This document shows positions 1-8,094 of a stretch of 37,818 nt of DNA, in pieces; position 1 is the first letter of the stretch; each line of letters opens with the position of its first letter. The notes under the pieces were generated by a model. That model was not told where the DNA came from and ran no database searches. It saw only the letters and a program-made list of their open reading frames with translations. This stretch comes from Candidatus Gastranaerophilales bacterium (GTDB lineage: Bacteria > Cyanobacteriota > Vampirovibrionia > Gastranaerophilales > Gastranaerophilaceae): positions 1-37,818 of the forward strand of contig CANQLK010000003.1 of the NCBI GenBank assembly GCA_947624665.1, written 5' to 3'. Position numbers and translations under genes: made by a program.

Positions 1-1
1 C

Positions 2-628
2 CCCGGGTTGATTGAAGGTGCGTCAGAAGGCATAGGTTTAGGTCATGAATTTTTAAGACACGTTGAAAGATGCAGATTCCTTATTCATATTGTTGATTTA
101 ACTGCTGAAAACCCCATTGAAAACTACAATATAATTAATCAGGAGCTTAAAAAGCACTCTAATCAGCTTTCTCTTGTATATCAAATTATCGCTCTCAATA
201 AAATTGATGCGGTTTCCGAAGAGATAAAACAAAAATATTACGGAGAATTTAAGAAAATTTCAAACGACGTTTTTCTGATTTCGGCAGCAACAAAAGAAAA
301 CTTAAAAGAATTTATGTATTTTGTTTCAAAGAAAGTTGAAGAAATACCAAAACCCGTCATCGAGGTCGAAGTTGAAGAAGACTTAGGCGCCGTTGATAAC
401 GATGACAGTGCTTATCAAATATATAAAATTGATAAGCATACTTATGCCGTAGAAGGCGGCAAAATATTCAGGCTCGCAAATGTAACCGACGGAAGAAATA
501 CCGAACAATTATACAGATTTCAGAATATATTAAAATCCATGGGCGTATTTGAAGCACTAAAAGCTTCGGGAGTTAAAGAAGGCGATATTGTCAAAATAGG
601 TCATCTTGAATTTGACTATTTTGACTAA
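2..628 (+). CDS. obgE: Obg-family GTPase ObgE/CgtA, 3' part (5' end outside window)
   Basis: C-terminal part of the ribosome-associated GTPase Obg/CgtA, which binds the 50S subunit late in its assembly and links to stress signalling. The reading frame is open to the left edge and enters at the switch II region, Pro-Gly-Leu-Ile-Glu-Gly-Ala, followed by the family-typical GIGLGHEFLRHVERCR. The G4 motif NKID and the G5 motif SAA follow at about window residues 73 and 97. The last 80 or so residues (YQIYKIDKHTYAVEGGKIFRL...) match the Obg C-terminal (OCT) domain. The N-terminal Obg fold, P-loop and G2 lie outside the window. The next gene is convergent and its stop lies 6 bases away. Family assignment is secure. 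Confidence 0.95.
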   Translation, partial: PGLIEGASEGIGLGHEFLRHVERCRFLIHIVDLTAENPIENYNIINQELKKHSNQLSLVYQIIALNKIDAVSEEIKQKYYGEFKKISNDVFLISAATKENLKEFMYFVSKKVEEIPKPVIEVEVEEDLGAVDNDDSAYQIYKIDKHTYAVEGGKIFRLANVTDGRNTEQLYRFQNILKSMGVFEALKASGVKEGDIVKIGHLEFDYFD

Positions 629-634
629 TACTTC

Positions 635-901
635 CTACATATCCATTTTGAATGTCGAAATCGGCTGTCCTTCTCTTGAAGCCTGCCCCAGTGCATATAT
701 CATCGACTGATATTTTCTTATTTCTTTTGTAACGTTTCCGTTATACACTTCCATTTTTTCATCAACATTGTTCACGAAAAAATTTGAACCGTTTTTTTCT
801 AATTCTGTTTTTTCCGAATGTTTTATTTCTTCCGTCGATTTCTTCGGAAGTATTATATTTAATCCGAACAGATGTTTTTGTACTTTGTTGTTATCTTCCA
901 T
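635..901 (-). CDS. Hypothetical protein, 88 aa
   Basis: I do not recognise this protein. The frame stays open upstream to an ATG at 994, but I chose the ATG at 901 (MEDNNKVQKHLFGLNIILPK) because it is preceded by AGGA at a good distance. The ATG at 922 has no ribosome-binding site, and the segment upstream of it translates to low-complexity Phe/Lys-rich sequence. The product is charged, Asn/Lys/Glu-rich, without signal peptide or membrane segment, and ends in a stretch that looks helical (residues ~60-80, EIRKYQSMIYALGQASREGQ). It is convergent with obgE. Being real rather than a shadow is supported by the RBS and by absence of a competing gene on the other strand. Confidence 0.6.
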   Translation of the reverse strand: MEDNNKVQKHLFGLNIILPKKSTEEIKHSEKTELEKNGSNFFVNNVDEKMEVYNGNVTKEIRKYQSMIYALGQASREGQPISTFKMDM

Positions 902-1073
902 GTTTTTTCCTATTCTTACCATGTTTTTATCGACAGATTTTAATTTTTTCTTTAATGTTAAAATTATTTTTGTAAAGAAAAAATAAGCAATCATATAAAA
1001 TTTTTGGAAAAATTTTTATTACATGGCAAAATTTTTTTTGACACACATTAATATGTTCGGAAAATAAAAAAGT

Positions 1074-2693
1074 ATGATAAATAAAATACAGATACACGAA
1101 CAGCCGAAATCAAAAGACAATAAAAACAGTTTTAAAGGGCCGGCTACGGCTGCTTTAGCAGGATTAAGGGCATTGAATAACAGTCCTGCTGTTGGGGCAT
1201 GTGCTGTTGATTTATGCTCAATGGTTATTCCAAGAACATATATCGAAGCAAAAAGCAGAGGTCCTCAATCCGGGATCGAAACATTTATAAGAGAAATGAC
1301 AAGTAACGTTATTCATGCCTGTGTCGGGTTGATTGGTCTTGGTTCTGCAATTTTATTGTCAGGCAAATTTAATAATAAGTATTCAACTAAAGCTCAAAAT
1401 ATATACGCAAGCGGTGAAACAATTCAGAGTATATCCGAGATATGGAAAAATTCCAACGGACAAAGAGAATTTTTCAATACATTTGTTAATAATATAGAAG
1501 GACTTAACGGTACCGATTGGCAAGGAATATCAGATTCCGCAAAAGATAATATTGTTAACAAAATTGTAACTTTGGCAAAGAAAACTGAAAATTTGGCAAA
1601 TACAAAAGGCCCGAGAAAAAAACTTCTTGCCAGAGAAGTAAAAGATATAAAATCACTTATAACAGCCGAAGTTACGCAAAATACCGGCGCACAGGCTTCA
1701 TTCAGATTAAAAGGAATAAACGGAGCAAAAGATTTATCTGCAAGTTTCGGTGTGCTTTTGGATAACGTTGTAGGAGTATCAAATTCTTTTATAAATAAGC
1801 CGAAAGAAAAATTACCTCAATTTATAGAAGCATTAAAAAAGAATAAAACAGCTTCAACACTTTTAGGCATGGGAATTTGCGCCGCATTATGCATGTCCGT
1901 TCAGCCGATAAACAGATATCTTACAAAAAAACGTACGGGTTCCGACGGATTTGTAGGTGTTGACAATAATAAACAATCCGAAGGAAACAAATCTCAAAAT
2001 TATAAAAAGTGGAAAACATTAGCAGGCATTGTTTTTCCATTAGCTGCTTTAAGAACTACAGGAAAATATTCCGATTTGGTTAAGAATATTCAATTTAACA
2101 GTAAAGTTCCTACTATTAACCAGTTTAAATTTTTATACGGTTTAACAATCGGCTCAAGGCTTTTATCCTCTAGGGACGGCAACGAACTTAGAGAATCATT
2201 AATAAAAGATACATTAGGATTTACAAACTGGCTTATATTAGGCGGAATGGTATCAAAACTCACGGCAAGGGTACTCGGAGGAAAACAGCTTATTAATAAT
2301 CCTGTTGTTCAAAACGGAAAGAAAGGCATAAAATACGCTCTAAAATGGCTCACTAAAGCTTCTGTTAAATCATTTGACGAAGTCATACTGCCAAAAGCAC
2401 AAGATATAATTAAAGACGGAAAAGTTAAAAGTTTCTCCGAATTGTATAAAAACGCAGATTCCGCTGTTAAAACTCAAGTTAAGAAAATTGCGGGTGCTCA
2501 AATCGCCGGATACTTATACTCTGGTATTGTTCTTGGTGTTGGTATTTCAAAACTGAATATATTTATTACAAAAACGTTAAATAAAAATAAAAGTCAAAAA
2601 TTAATGGTTGATAAGGTTAACGCAAAACCTGATACCGTTAATATTTCACAAATAAAAGAATTTATGAGTCCTGTATTTAAAGATTTTACTTAA
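1074..2693 (+). CDS. Unrecognised 539-aa protein with several hydrophobic segments and an N-terminal SFKG signature
   Basis: No family recognised. The N-terminus is polar and Lys/Asn-rich and runs into Ser-Phe-Lys-Gly at residues 19-22; there is no classical signal peptide. Hydrophobic, Gly/Ala-rich stretches occur at about 84-102 (CVGLIGLGSAILLSG), 262-277, 318-326, 385-398 and 480-496 (GYLYSGIVLGVGIS), separated by Lys-rich helical regions, so membrane association or pore-like helical packing is possible. The last hydrophobic segment and the Lys/Asn tail resemble the C-terminus of the broken gene at 32264-32665, which suggests a shared family (inference). TTGACA occurs at 1038-1043 but without a good -10 box, and I see no Shine-Dalgarno before the ATG. 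cca follows 17 bases downstream. The coding frame is certain, the function unknown. Confidence 0.8.
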   Translation: MINKIQIHEQPKSKDNKNSFKGPATAALAGLRALNNSPAVGACAVDLCSMVIPRTYIEAKSRGPQSGIETFIREMTSNVIHACVGLIGLGSAILLSGKFNNKYSTKAQNIYASGETIQSISEIWKNSNGQREFFNTFVNNIEGLNGTDWQGISDSAKDNIVNKIVTLAKKTENLANTKGPRKKLLAREVKDIKSLITAEVTQNTGAQASFRLKGINGAKDLSASFGVLLDNVVGVSNSFINKPKEKLPQFIEALKKNKTASTLLGMGICAALCMSVQPINRYLTKKRTGSDGFVGVDNNKQSEGNKSQNYKKWKTLAGIVFPLAALRTTGKYSDLVKNIQFNSKVPTINQFKFLYGLTIGSRLLSSRDGNELRESLIKDTLGFTNWLILGGMVSKLTARVLGGKQLINNPVVQNGKKGIKYALKWLTKASVKSFDEVILPKAQDIIKDGKVKSFSELYKNADSAVKTQVKKIAGAQIAGYLYSGIVLGVGISKLNIFITKTLNKNKSQKLMVDKVNAKPDTVNISQIKEFMSPVFKDFT

Positions 2694-2698
2694 TTTGA

Positions 2699-2704
2699 TA
2701 TAAT
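2699..2704 (+). promoter_or_regulatory. Candidate -10 box (TATAAT) directly before cca
   Basis: A perfect TATAAT ends six bases before the cca ATG. TTTAAA at 2676-2681, 17 bases upstream, is a passable -35 (4 of 6 consensus bases). There is no Shine-Dalgarno between the box and the ATG, so a transcript from here would start on or next to the start codon. The geometry is the same as in front of the LexA-like gene at 19153. In AT-rich DNA a chance TATAAT is possible. Confidence 0.45.
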
Positions 2705-2710
2705 TTTTTT

Positions 2711-3928
2711 ATGTCTGTCAACTTAAAAGAAAATATTTATAACGGTATTTCAAATGATTTTATAAACGCAATTGAAGCTGCCACTGCGGTCGCGCAAAAT
2801 TGTAATATAAAAATTTTTCTTATAGGCGGCATTGTTAGAGATTTAATTCTAAATCGTCCGATAAAAGATATTGATATTACCGTTGAAGCTAATGCCGTTG
2901 AATTTTGTAAACTATTGGAAGAAAAATCATTTTTTACGATTGAAAGCATTCAAGAAAACTTAAGAACGGCAAAGGCAAGGTTTAGAAACGGAGTTATAAT
3001 TGATTTTGCTTCAACCCGTGAAGAGAAATACCCGATAGCGGGAAATCTTCCGATTGCATTTAACTTCGGCTGCGAGCTTAAAAAAGATGTTGCAAGAAGA
3101 GATTTTACCGTAAATACTCTCGCCATCAGCTTAAATCACGATGATAAGTATTTTTTAATTGACTATTATAACGGGTATGATGATATTTTTAATAAACAGA
3201 TTAAAATACTTCATAAAAAAAGTTTTACGGATGACCCCTCCAGAATTATAAGAGCTTTAAAATTTATGGTTCGGCTTAATTTCAATATTGAAAACGAAAC
3301 GCTTAATATTATGAACACTTACCTATCGAATGTTGATATGACAATTCCGTTAGAGCGAATTAAAAATGAACTCCTTCAATATTTTTCAATAGCTAAGGGA
3401 AATATTTATCAAACAATTATTGAAACTCAGGCTTATAAATTGGTAAGTGATAACCCCGTTAAATCATTTAATAAAAATTTATTTAATGAAACTTTATCCT
3501 TCTTAAAAAAAGAGCAGATTAAATTTATTTATTTCTTTTTGCTTATTTATAATTCTGATTTATCCGTAGAAAGACTTAATTTGACAGTTTTAGAGAAAAA
3601 AACTATATCTGATATAAAAGCATTAATTAAAAATGTAAAATCGAATTATAACAATAATTATGAAATATATGATACTTTTCGAAATAAAACGGATATGGCA
3701 ATTCTTGTTTATTATATTTGCACGGGAGATAATGCCGTTAAAAAATATTTTAACGAATTAAAAGATATAAAAATTGAAGTAACAGGGAAAGATTTAATAG
3801 CACTCGGTCTAAAGCCTTCACCTTATTTCAGCAGAATTTTCGAACAAATTTTATTTCAAAAACTGAACGGAAATTTGATAAATAAAGAAGAAGAAATAAA
3901 TTTTATAAAGCAAATAAAAAAGGAATGA
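2711..3928 (+). CDS. cca: CCA tRNA nucleotidyltransferase / poly(A) polymerase family (class II)
   Basis: Adds or repairs the 3' CCA end of tRNAs from CTP and ATP. At 405 aa the length fits the bacterial class II family. Motifs in order: GGIVRDLIL (nucleotide-binding Gly-Gly and Arg-Asp, residues ~39-47), the catalytic carboxylates in DIDITVE (~53-59), the RRDFTVNTLA motif (~132-141), and the neck motif DPSRIIRALKFMVRL (~176-190) that positions the base. The C-terminal body and tail are poorly conserved, as usual. A strictly polyadenylating or A-adding paralogue cannot be excluded by eye, but no second cca is in view. The stop codon lies inside the left arm of a strong bidirectional terminator shared with metK. 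No ribosome-binding site is visible; a leaderless start is possible. Confidence 0.9.
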   Translation: MSVNLKENIYNGISNDFINAIEAATAVAQNCNIKIFLIGGIVRDLILNRPIKDIDITVEANAVEFCKLLEEKSFFTIESIQENLRTAKARFRNGVIIDFASTREEKYPIAGNLPIAFNFGCELKKDVARRDFTVNTLAISLNHDDKYFLIDYYNGYDDIFNKQIKILHKKSFTDDPSRIIRALKFMVRLNFNIENETLNIMNTYLSNVDMTIPLERIKNELLQYFSIAKGNIYQTIIETQAYKLVSDNPVKSFNKNLFNETLSFLKKEQIKFIYFFLLIYNSDLSVERLNLTVLEKKTISDIKALIKNVKSNYNNNYEIYDTFRNKTDMAILVYYICTGDNAVKKYFNELKDIKIEVTGKDLIALGLKPSPYFSRIFEQILFQKLNGNLINKEEEINFIKQIKKE

Positions 3929-3947
3929 AACAAATTCATTCCTTTTT
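3917..3947. terminator. Bidirectional Rho-independent terminator between cca and metK
   Basis: A perfect 13-bp stem, AAAAAGGAATGAA / TTCATTCCTTTTT, with the 5-base loop ACAAA. The arms end in A5 and T5, so it can act in both directions and closes the convergent genes cca (+) and metK (-). It overlaps the cca stop codon. Confidence 0.85.
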
Positions 3948-3969
3948 ATTTCAATTCTATTAATTTATT

Positions 3970-5241
3970 TTAGGCATGACAAGTCATTTTCATAGCTTGT
4001 TCTTTTAAAGATTGAGCTTTATCAATATGTTCCCAAGGAACATCAAAATCCGTTCTGCCCATATGACCGTATGCTGCAAGCTTTTGATAGAATTTTCCGC
4101 CGTTTTTGGAAGGAAGATTTCTTAAATCAAATTGATTAATAATAGCAATCGGTCTTAAATCAAAGTTAGCTTGAACAAGTTTCATGATTTCATCGTCAGA
4201 GATTTTACCCGTACCAAATGTTTCAACATAAATGGAAACAGGTTCTGCAACGCCTATAGCATAAGCGAGTTCTATTTCGCATTTTTCTGCGATACCTGCG
4301 GCAACAATATTTTTAGCAACATATCTTGCTGCATAAGCGGCACTTCTGTCAACTTTTGTAGGGTCTTTACCTGAGAATGCACCGCCGCCGTGTCTTGAAT
4401 ATCCGCCGTAAGTGTCTACTATAATTTTTCTTCCGGTCAAACCTGCATCGCCTTGCGGCCCGCCTATTACAAATCTTCCCGATGGATTGATTAAATATTT
4501 TGTTGTTTCATCAGGTTTTAATGTTTCTTTTTCAAATACATAATCTATAACGTATTTTATTATATCTTTTCTTATTATTTCCTGAATTTGTGTATTATCG
4601 GTAATTCCGTTAATTTCATCATCGTGTTGAGTAGATATAACGACTGTATCAATTCTTACAGGTTTATCATTTTCGTATTCAACGGTGACTTGAGATTTAC
4701 CGTCAGGTCTTAAATATTTGATAATACCTTGTTTTCTTGCCTGAGTAAGTCTGTATGCCAATTTGTGAGCAAGACTAATAGGAAGCGGCATTAACTCGGG
4801 TGTTTCATTGCAGGCAAATCCGAACATAATACCCTGATCTCCGGCACCAAGGTTATTTGTTTCATTAGTTGATACGGCAGCATTATTATCTCTTGTTTCA
4901 AATGCCTTATTTACTCCGCCTGCGATATCGGTAGATTGTTCATCAATACTTGTTATTACAGCACAAGTTTTGCTGTCAAATCCGCCTGAAGATTTTCCTG
5001 TATATCCGATATTTTCAATAGTTGTTCTGACTACATGCGGAATATCAACATAACATGATGAAGTAATTTCACCCGTTACAAGAGCCATGCCCGTTGTTAC
5101 TGATGTTTCTGCGGCTACTCTTGATTTAGAATCTTTGGTAAGAAATTCATCTAATATAGCATCAGATATTTGGTCGCAAACTTTATCGGGATGCCCTTCC
5201 GTTACGGATTCCGACGTAAATAAATATTTTTTTGAACTCAT
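3970..5241 (-). CDS. metK: S-adenosylmethionine synthetase
   Basis: Makes S-adenosylmethionine from methionine and ATP in the cytoplasm; SAM would also feed the radical SAM protein at 9698. The N-terminal [20 protein letters not shown] (residues ~8-27) carries the ATP-binding His and metal-binding residues; [10 protein letters not shown] and [19 protein letters not shown] are the two classical MetK signatures. At 423 aa it is slightly longer than the usual 380-400, the extra length lying in internal loops. The start ATG begins [13 protein letters not shown] as expected. It lies downstream of rpsO on the same strand, but a terminator separates them, so it probably has its own promoter in the 100-base gap. 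I looked for a SAM riboswitch there; the leader is too short and unstructured. Confidence 0.96.
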   Translation of the reverse strand: MSSKKYLFTSESVTEGHPDKVCDQISDAILDEFLTKDSKSRVAAETSVTTGMALVTGEITSSCYVDIPHVVRTTIENIGYTGKSSGGFDSKTCAVITSIDEQSTDIAGGVNKAFETRDNNAAVSTNETNNLGAGDQGIMFGFACNETPELMPLPISLAHKLAYRLTQARKQGIIKYLRPDGKSQVTVEYENDKPVRIDTVVISTQHDDEINGITDNTQIQEIIRKDIIKYVIDYVFEKETLKPDETTKYLINPSGRFVIGGPQGDAGLTGRKIIVDTYGGYSRHGGGAFSGKDPTKVDRSAAYAARYVAKNIVAAGIAEKCEIELAYAIGVAEPVSIYVETFGTGKISDDEIMKLVQANFDLRPIAIINQFDLRNLPSKNGGKFYQKLAAYGHMGRTDFDVPWEHIDKAQSLKEQAMKMTCHA

Positions 5242-5306
5242 ATCTCACTCTTTCCTTTTTACGTTTTCGTTATTTATTTTATCTTTAACATAATTATCAG
5301 TCAAAT

Positions 5307-5332
5307 AAAAAGACCGCAAAAGCAGTCTTTTT
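5307..5332 (-). terminator. Rho-independent terminator after rpsO
   Basis: On the minus strand: AAAAAGACTGC - TTTT - GCGGTCTTTTT, an 11-bp stem with one T-G pair and a T-rich tail. In the minus-strand RNA that pair is a U-G wobble; on the plus strand it would be a C-A mismatch, so the element is better suited to terminate rpsO than anything coming the other way. Confidence 0.8.
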
Positions 5333-5354
5333 AAATTATCTAACAATTAATTCA

Positions 5355-5630
5355 TTATTTTGTTTCTCTGATGTTAAGAGCTTTAATAAGTTTTCTGTAA
5401 TCGTCAAGATTTCTGTCTTTCAAATATGAAAGAAGTCTTTTTCTTCTGCCTACCATCATTAACAGACCACGTCTGCCTTGATAGTCTTTTTGGTTAGTTT
5501 TCAAGTGTTCGGTTAACTCTGCGATTTTTTCCGTAAGTAAAGCGATTTGGGTTTCTACGCTTCCGGTATCATTTGCATTTTTTCCGTATTTTTCTACGAT
5601 TTCTGCTTTGTTTTTTAAATTTATTGCCAT
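5355..5630 (-). CDS. rpsO: 30S ribosomal protein S15
   Basis: Primary 16S rRNA-binding protein of the 30S platform. The 91-residue length is typical, and the sequence carries the family core: [16 protein letters not shown] (residues ~21-36), [18 protein letters not shown] (~39-56) and the rRNA-contacting [13 protein letters not shown] (~59-71). Start is [16 protein letters not shown]. The gene is followed by its own terminator. The usual neighbour pnp (polynucleotide phosphorylase) is not adjacent here. In other bacteria S15 represses its own translation through the mRNA leader; the roughly 100-base upstream gap is long enough for such a structure, but I cannot identify one. Confidence 0.97.
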   Translation of the reverse strand: MAINLKNKAEIVEKYGKNANDTGSVETQIALLTEKIAELTEHLKTNQKDYQGRRGLLMMVGRRKRLLSYLKDRNLDDYRKLIKALNIRETK

Positions 5631-5737
5631 TTTTGTATCCTTTATCAGTTTTGTGACTTGTCGGTGGGTAAGTCTTAGTTCATATTAATACGAAGATAAT
5701 TACTTTTCAATATCATTTTTAACTTTTATTAATGTTT

Positions 5738-6448
5738 TTATTTAGAAAATCTGATTTTCCAAATCTTTATAAGTGCTTCGAGCATGATTTTTTTATTTAT
5801 TTTGGATTCTCCGTATTCTCTTTTATTGAATGTAAAAGGATATTCCAATATTTTCATATTATTTTTGAAGCATTTATATTTCATTTCTATTTGGAATGAA
5901 TAACCTTTTGAGATAATCTTGTCTAAATCAATGGAGCTTAAAGCTTTTTTAGTCCAAATATTAAAGCCGCCGGTTAAATCATTTATGGGACAATTCAAAA
6001 TTGTTTTTGCATAAATATTACCCAAACAAGATAAATTTGTTCTGTTTTTATTAGTATCTTTGCTCCAGTGCCCGTCTTTTACATATCTGGAAGATATAAC
6101 CAAATCATATTCTTTGGTTTTTTCTATGCAATCGGGCAATATCTCGACAGGGTGCTGAAAATCACAATCCATTTGTATAAATGTATCATAATCACCTTTA
6201 AGCGCCCATTTAAAACCTTCTATATACGCATTTGCCAATCCGAGTTTCTTTTCCTGTTTTAAAAGATGTAAATTTTTATATTTTTCTTGCAGTTTTTCTG
6301 CTATATTTGCCGTACCATCCGGAGAGTTTGAATCCACGATAAGTACATCTGCCTGCTGATTTTTAAACACTTCATTAAATATTTTATTTATCATTTTTTC
6401 AACATTTAATGCTTCATTATATGTCGGAAGAATTATTATCGGTTTCAT
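5738..6448 (-). CDS. Polyprenol-phosphate mannosyltransferase (DPM1-like family 2 glycosyltransferase)
   Basis: A GT2 glycosyltransferase of the dolichyl-phosphate-mannose synthase group, expected to transfer a sugar, typically mannose, from its nucleotide donor to a polyprenyl phosphate at the inner membrane face. Visible motifs: ILPTYNEALNVEKMI at the N-terminus, VDSNSPDGT (~38-46), the metal/donor-binding Asp-Cys-Asp at 94-96 (the DxD position, followed by FQHP), DLTGGF (~157-162), GYSFQIEMKYK (~182-192) and EYPFTFNKREYGESK near the end. At 236 aa it is a soluble, single-domain form without C-terminal membrane helices. Its start overlaps the end of the GT-C-like membrane gene by 32 bases, and its GGAGGGG ribosome-binding site lies inside that gene. 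The charged lipid is therefore probably the donor for the membrane protein next door (inference). Confidence 0.85.
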   Translation of the reverse strand: MKPIIILPTYNEALNVEKMINKIFNEVFKNQQADVLIVDSNSPDGTANIAEKLQEKYKNLHLLKQEKKLGLANAYIEGFKWALKGDYDTFIQMDCDFQHPVEILPDCIEKTKEYDLVISSRYVKDGHWSKDTNKNRTNLSCLGNIYAKTILNCPINDLTGGFNIWTKKALSSIDLDKIISKGYSFQIEMKYKCFKNNMKILEYPFTFNKREYGESKINKKIMLEALIKIWKIRFSK

Positions 6449-8033
6449 TTTCTTTTTTCCCCTCCCCCCTTTTTTTAGTTTTTAAGATAAATTTTTTATC
6501 AAATAATTTTTGAAAATCCGTTTTTTCTAATTCTTTTTTGCTAAAACTTCCTCCTAAGGCATAAAACCGTTTAATAGTTTTTTCTTTGGGCATACATATT
6601 GTATATTTATTCGTTTTTATATTATAAATACTTTTTAAGTATCTGTTTGTCTCATTAAAAATATTAATTTTTTCGCAAGAAAGATATATAGGACGATTTG
6701 TATATATTTCTGTCATCATAATTTTTTCTCTCTTATATACTTCTAATCTACATTTTCTTAAAGCTTTTGCCCAGCTTTGTTGTTCTTCAAGCATACTGTT
6801 TATATCCAATTCAACAGGTTTGTATAAGAATAAAAATAGAATAATTATATACAATATTTTAAAAAAGACGTTAACATTCTTACATAAATTCCCGATTAAA
6901 AGACAAACAACCGAGCTTATAAACATAAGAAAACAAAAATGATAAAAAGGTTCAATTATCCAAAATTTGTAATCATCACTTGGGAATGTGTCTCCCGCAA
7001 GAATCAATGTAAAGAAAAAAACCATCATTCCTATTATTGGTACTATATATATAATATTATTTAATATTGCATCTGTAATTTTTTCTTTATCCAGAACCAC
7101 ATTTTTTACAATACCACCAAAGAGAAGTATAAATATCGGCTTATACATATACATATATCTGTCAATAACATAAGCATAATATTCTTTTAGGAACGGAATA
7201 AAATCATTAATTATATCCGTAATTGATTTCGAATACCGCCAGGATACTTCTTTCCAAAATCCGGGGCATAACACTATACTAATAAATCCTATAAAAAATA
7301 ACATTAAAATTGGGGTTGTGGTTTGATTAAAAAATATATCGTTAGTTTTTGAAAAAGAAAATTTATTTTTAATCACAAATAAAAAATACAATAAGAATAA
7401 TGAAACTAATATGGTATAGGCAGCTGTTTCGGTTGAATTTCCCGCACAAAATGCCAATATACACAAAAGAATTTTACTTGTTTTATTTATTTCGGGAATT
7501 CTTTTTTCTTCAATATAAATAACAATGTATTTGTATACAAAAAATAAAAAGGTTAAAGCGAATACCATTGCAAGTACATAACCGTATTGAAAAGAGAATA
7601 GTGACTTATAAGGAAAATAAATGCCATTTTCATAACTATAGAAACAAACTGCTGCAAAAGTCCATAAAGAAGCATATATTATCGGATTTCTGTCTTTTAA
7701 ACAATAAAACATAGAAGATACCGTAAATAACAGAGAAAGAATTATAATATATGCAAACATACCTATGGTATTTGCGGCATTTTGCAAATGTATTCCAAGC
7801 AATTTTGGTATATATACAACAACTAAGCTGGAAATAAAATTGCAGACATATCTTCCGTCTTCTTCCCTCCAAAATGGGGGTGAATCCAATGTTGAATTTA
7901 AATCATCCACATCAAAAAAGCATAAATTCGAAAATATCGGATATAAAATTTTAAATAGGATTGCACTAAAAATTATAACAACCAGAATTAATAAAATATT
8001 ATTAATATTTTTCTGAAAAAATTTACAGTTCAC
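6417..8033 (-). CDS. Polytopic membrane protein, GT-C-like glycosyltransferase (DUF6056-like)
   Basis: Large membrane protein with roughly 10-12 hydrophobic segments. After the first membrane helix comes an acidic loop FFDVDDLNSTLDS, the place where GT-C glycosyltransferases carry their catalytic Asp/Glu, followed by FWREEDGRYVCNFI. A second conserved block, FCAGNSTETAAY, and LCPGFWKEVSWRYSKS also look like family motifs; the pattern recalls DUF6056 proteins (recognition by memory, not by search). The C-terminal ~110 residues are hydrophilic, probably extracytoplasmic. The frame is open to a TTG at 8072, but I prefer the GTG at 8033, which has AAAAGGA nine bases upstream. It overlaps the DPM1-like gene, supporting use of a polyprenyl-phosphate sugar. 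A near-identical but broken paralogue lies directly upstream. Confidence 0.75.
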   Translation of the reverse strand: MNCKFFQKNINNILLILVVIIFSAILFKILYPIFSNLCFFDVDDLNSTLDSPPFWREEDGRYVCNFISSLVVVYIPKLLGIHLQNAANTIGMFAYIIILSLLFTVSSMFYCLKDRNPIIYASLWTFAAVCFYSYENGIYFPYKSLFSFQYGYVLAMVFALTFLFFVYKYIVIYIEEKRIPEINKTSKILLCILAFCAGNSTETAAYTILVSLFLLYFLFVIKNKFSFSKTNDIFFNQTTTPILMLFFIGFISIVLCPGFWKEVSWRYSKSITDIINDFIPFLKEYYAYVIDRYMYMYKPIFILLFGGIVKNVVLDKEKITDAILNNIIYIVPIIGMMVFFFTLILAGDTFPSDDYKFWIIEPFYHFCFLMFISSVVCLLIGNLCKNVNVFFKILYIIILFLFLYKPVELDINSMLEEQQSWAKALRKCRLEVYKREKIMMTEIYTNRPIYLSCEKINIFNETNRYLKSIYNIKTNKYTICMPKEKTIKRFYALGGSFSKKELEKTDFQKLFDKKFILKTKKRGEGKKENETDNNSSDI

Positions 8034-8094
8034 TATTTTAATTCCTTTTGAATTCAAATCATATTTTATCAAAAAAATATTATTTATTTTGTTA

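Noticed and set aside
1038-1066. Promoter TTGACA before the 539-aa gene
   Set aside because: The -35 is perfect, but the sequence 17-18 bases downstream (AAAATA) is a poor -10 box, so I did not list it as a feature.
5242-5354. SAM riboswitch upstream of metK
   Set aside because: The gap to rpsO is about 110 bases and most of it is the rpsO terminator and A/T-rich sequence; no multi-stem aptamer core fits.
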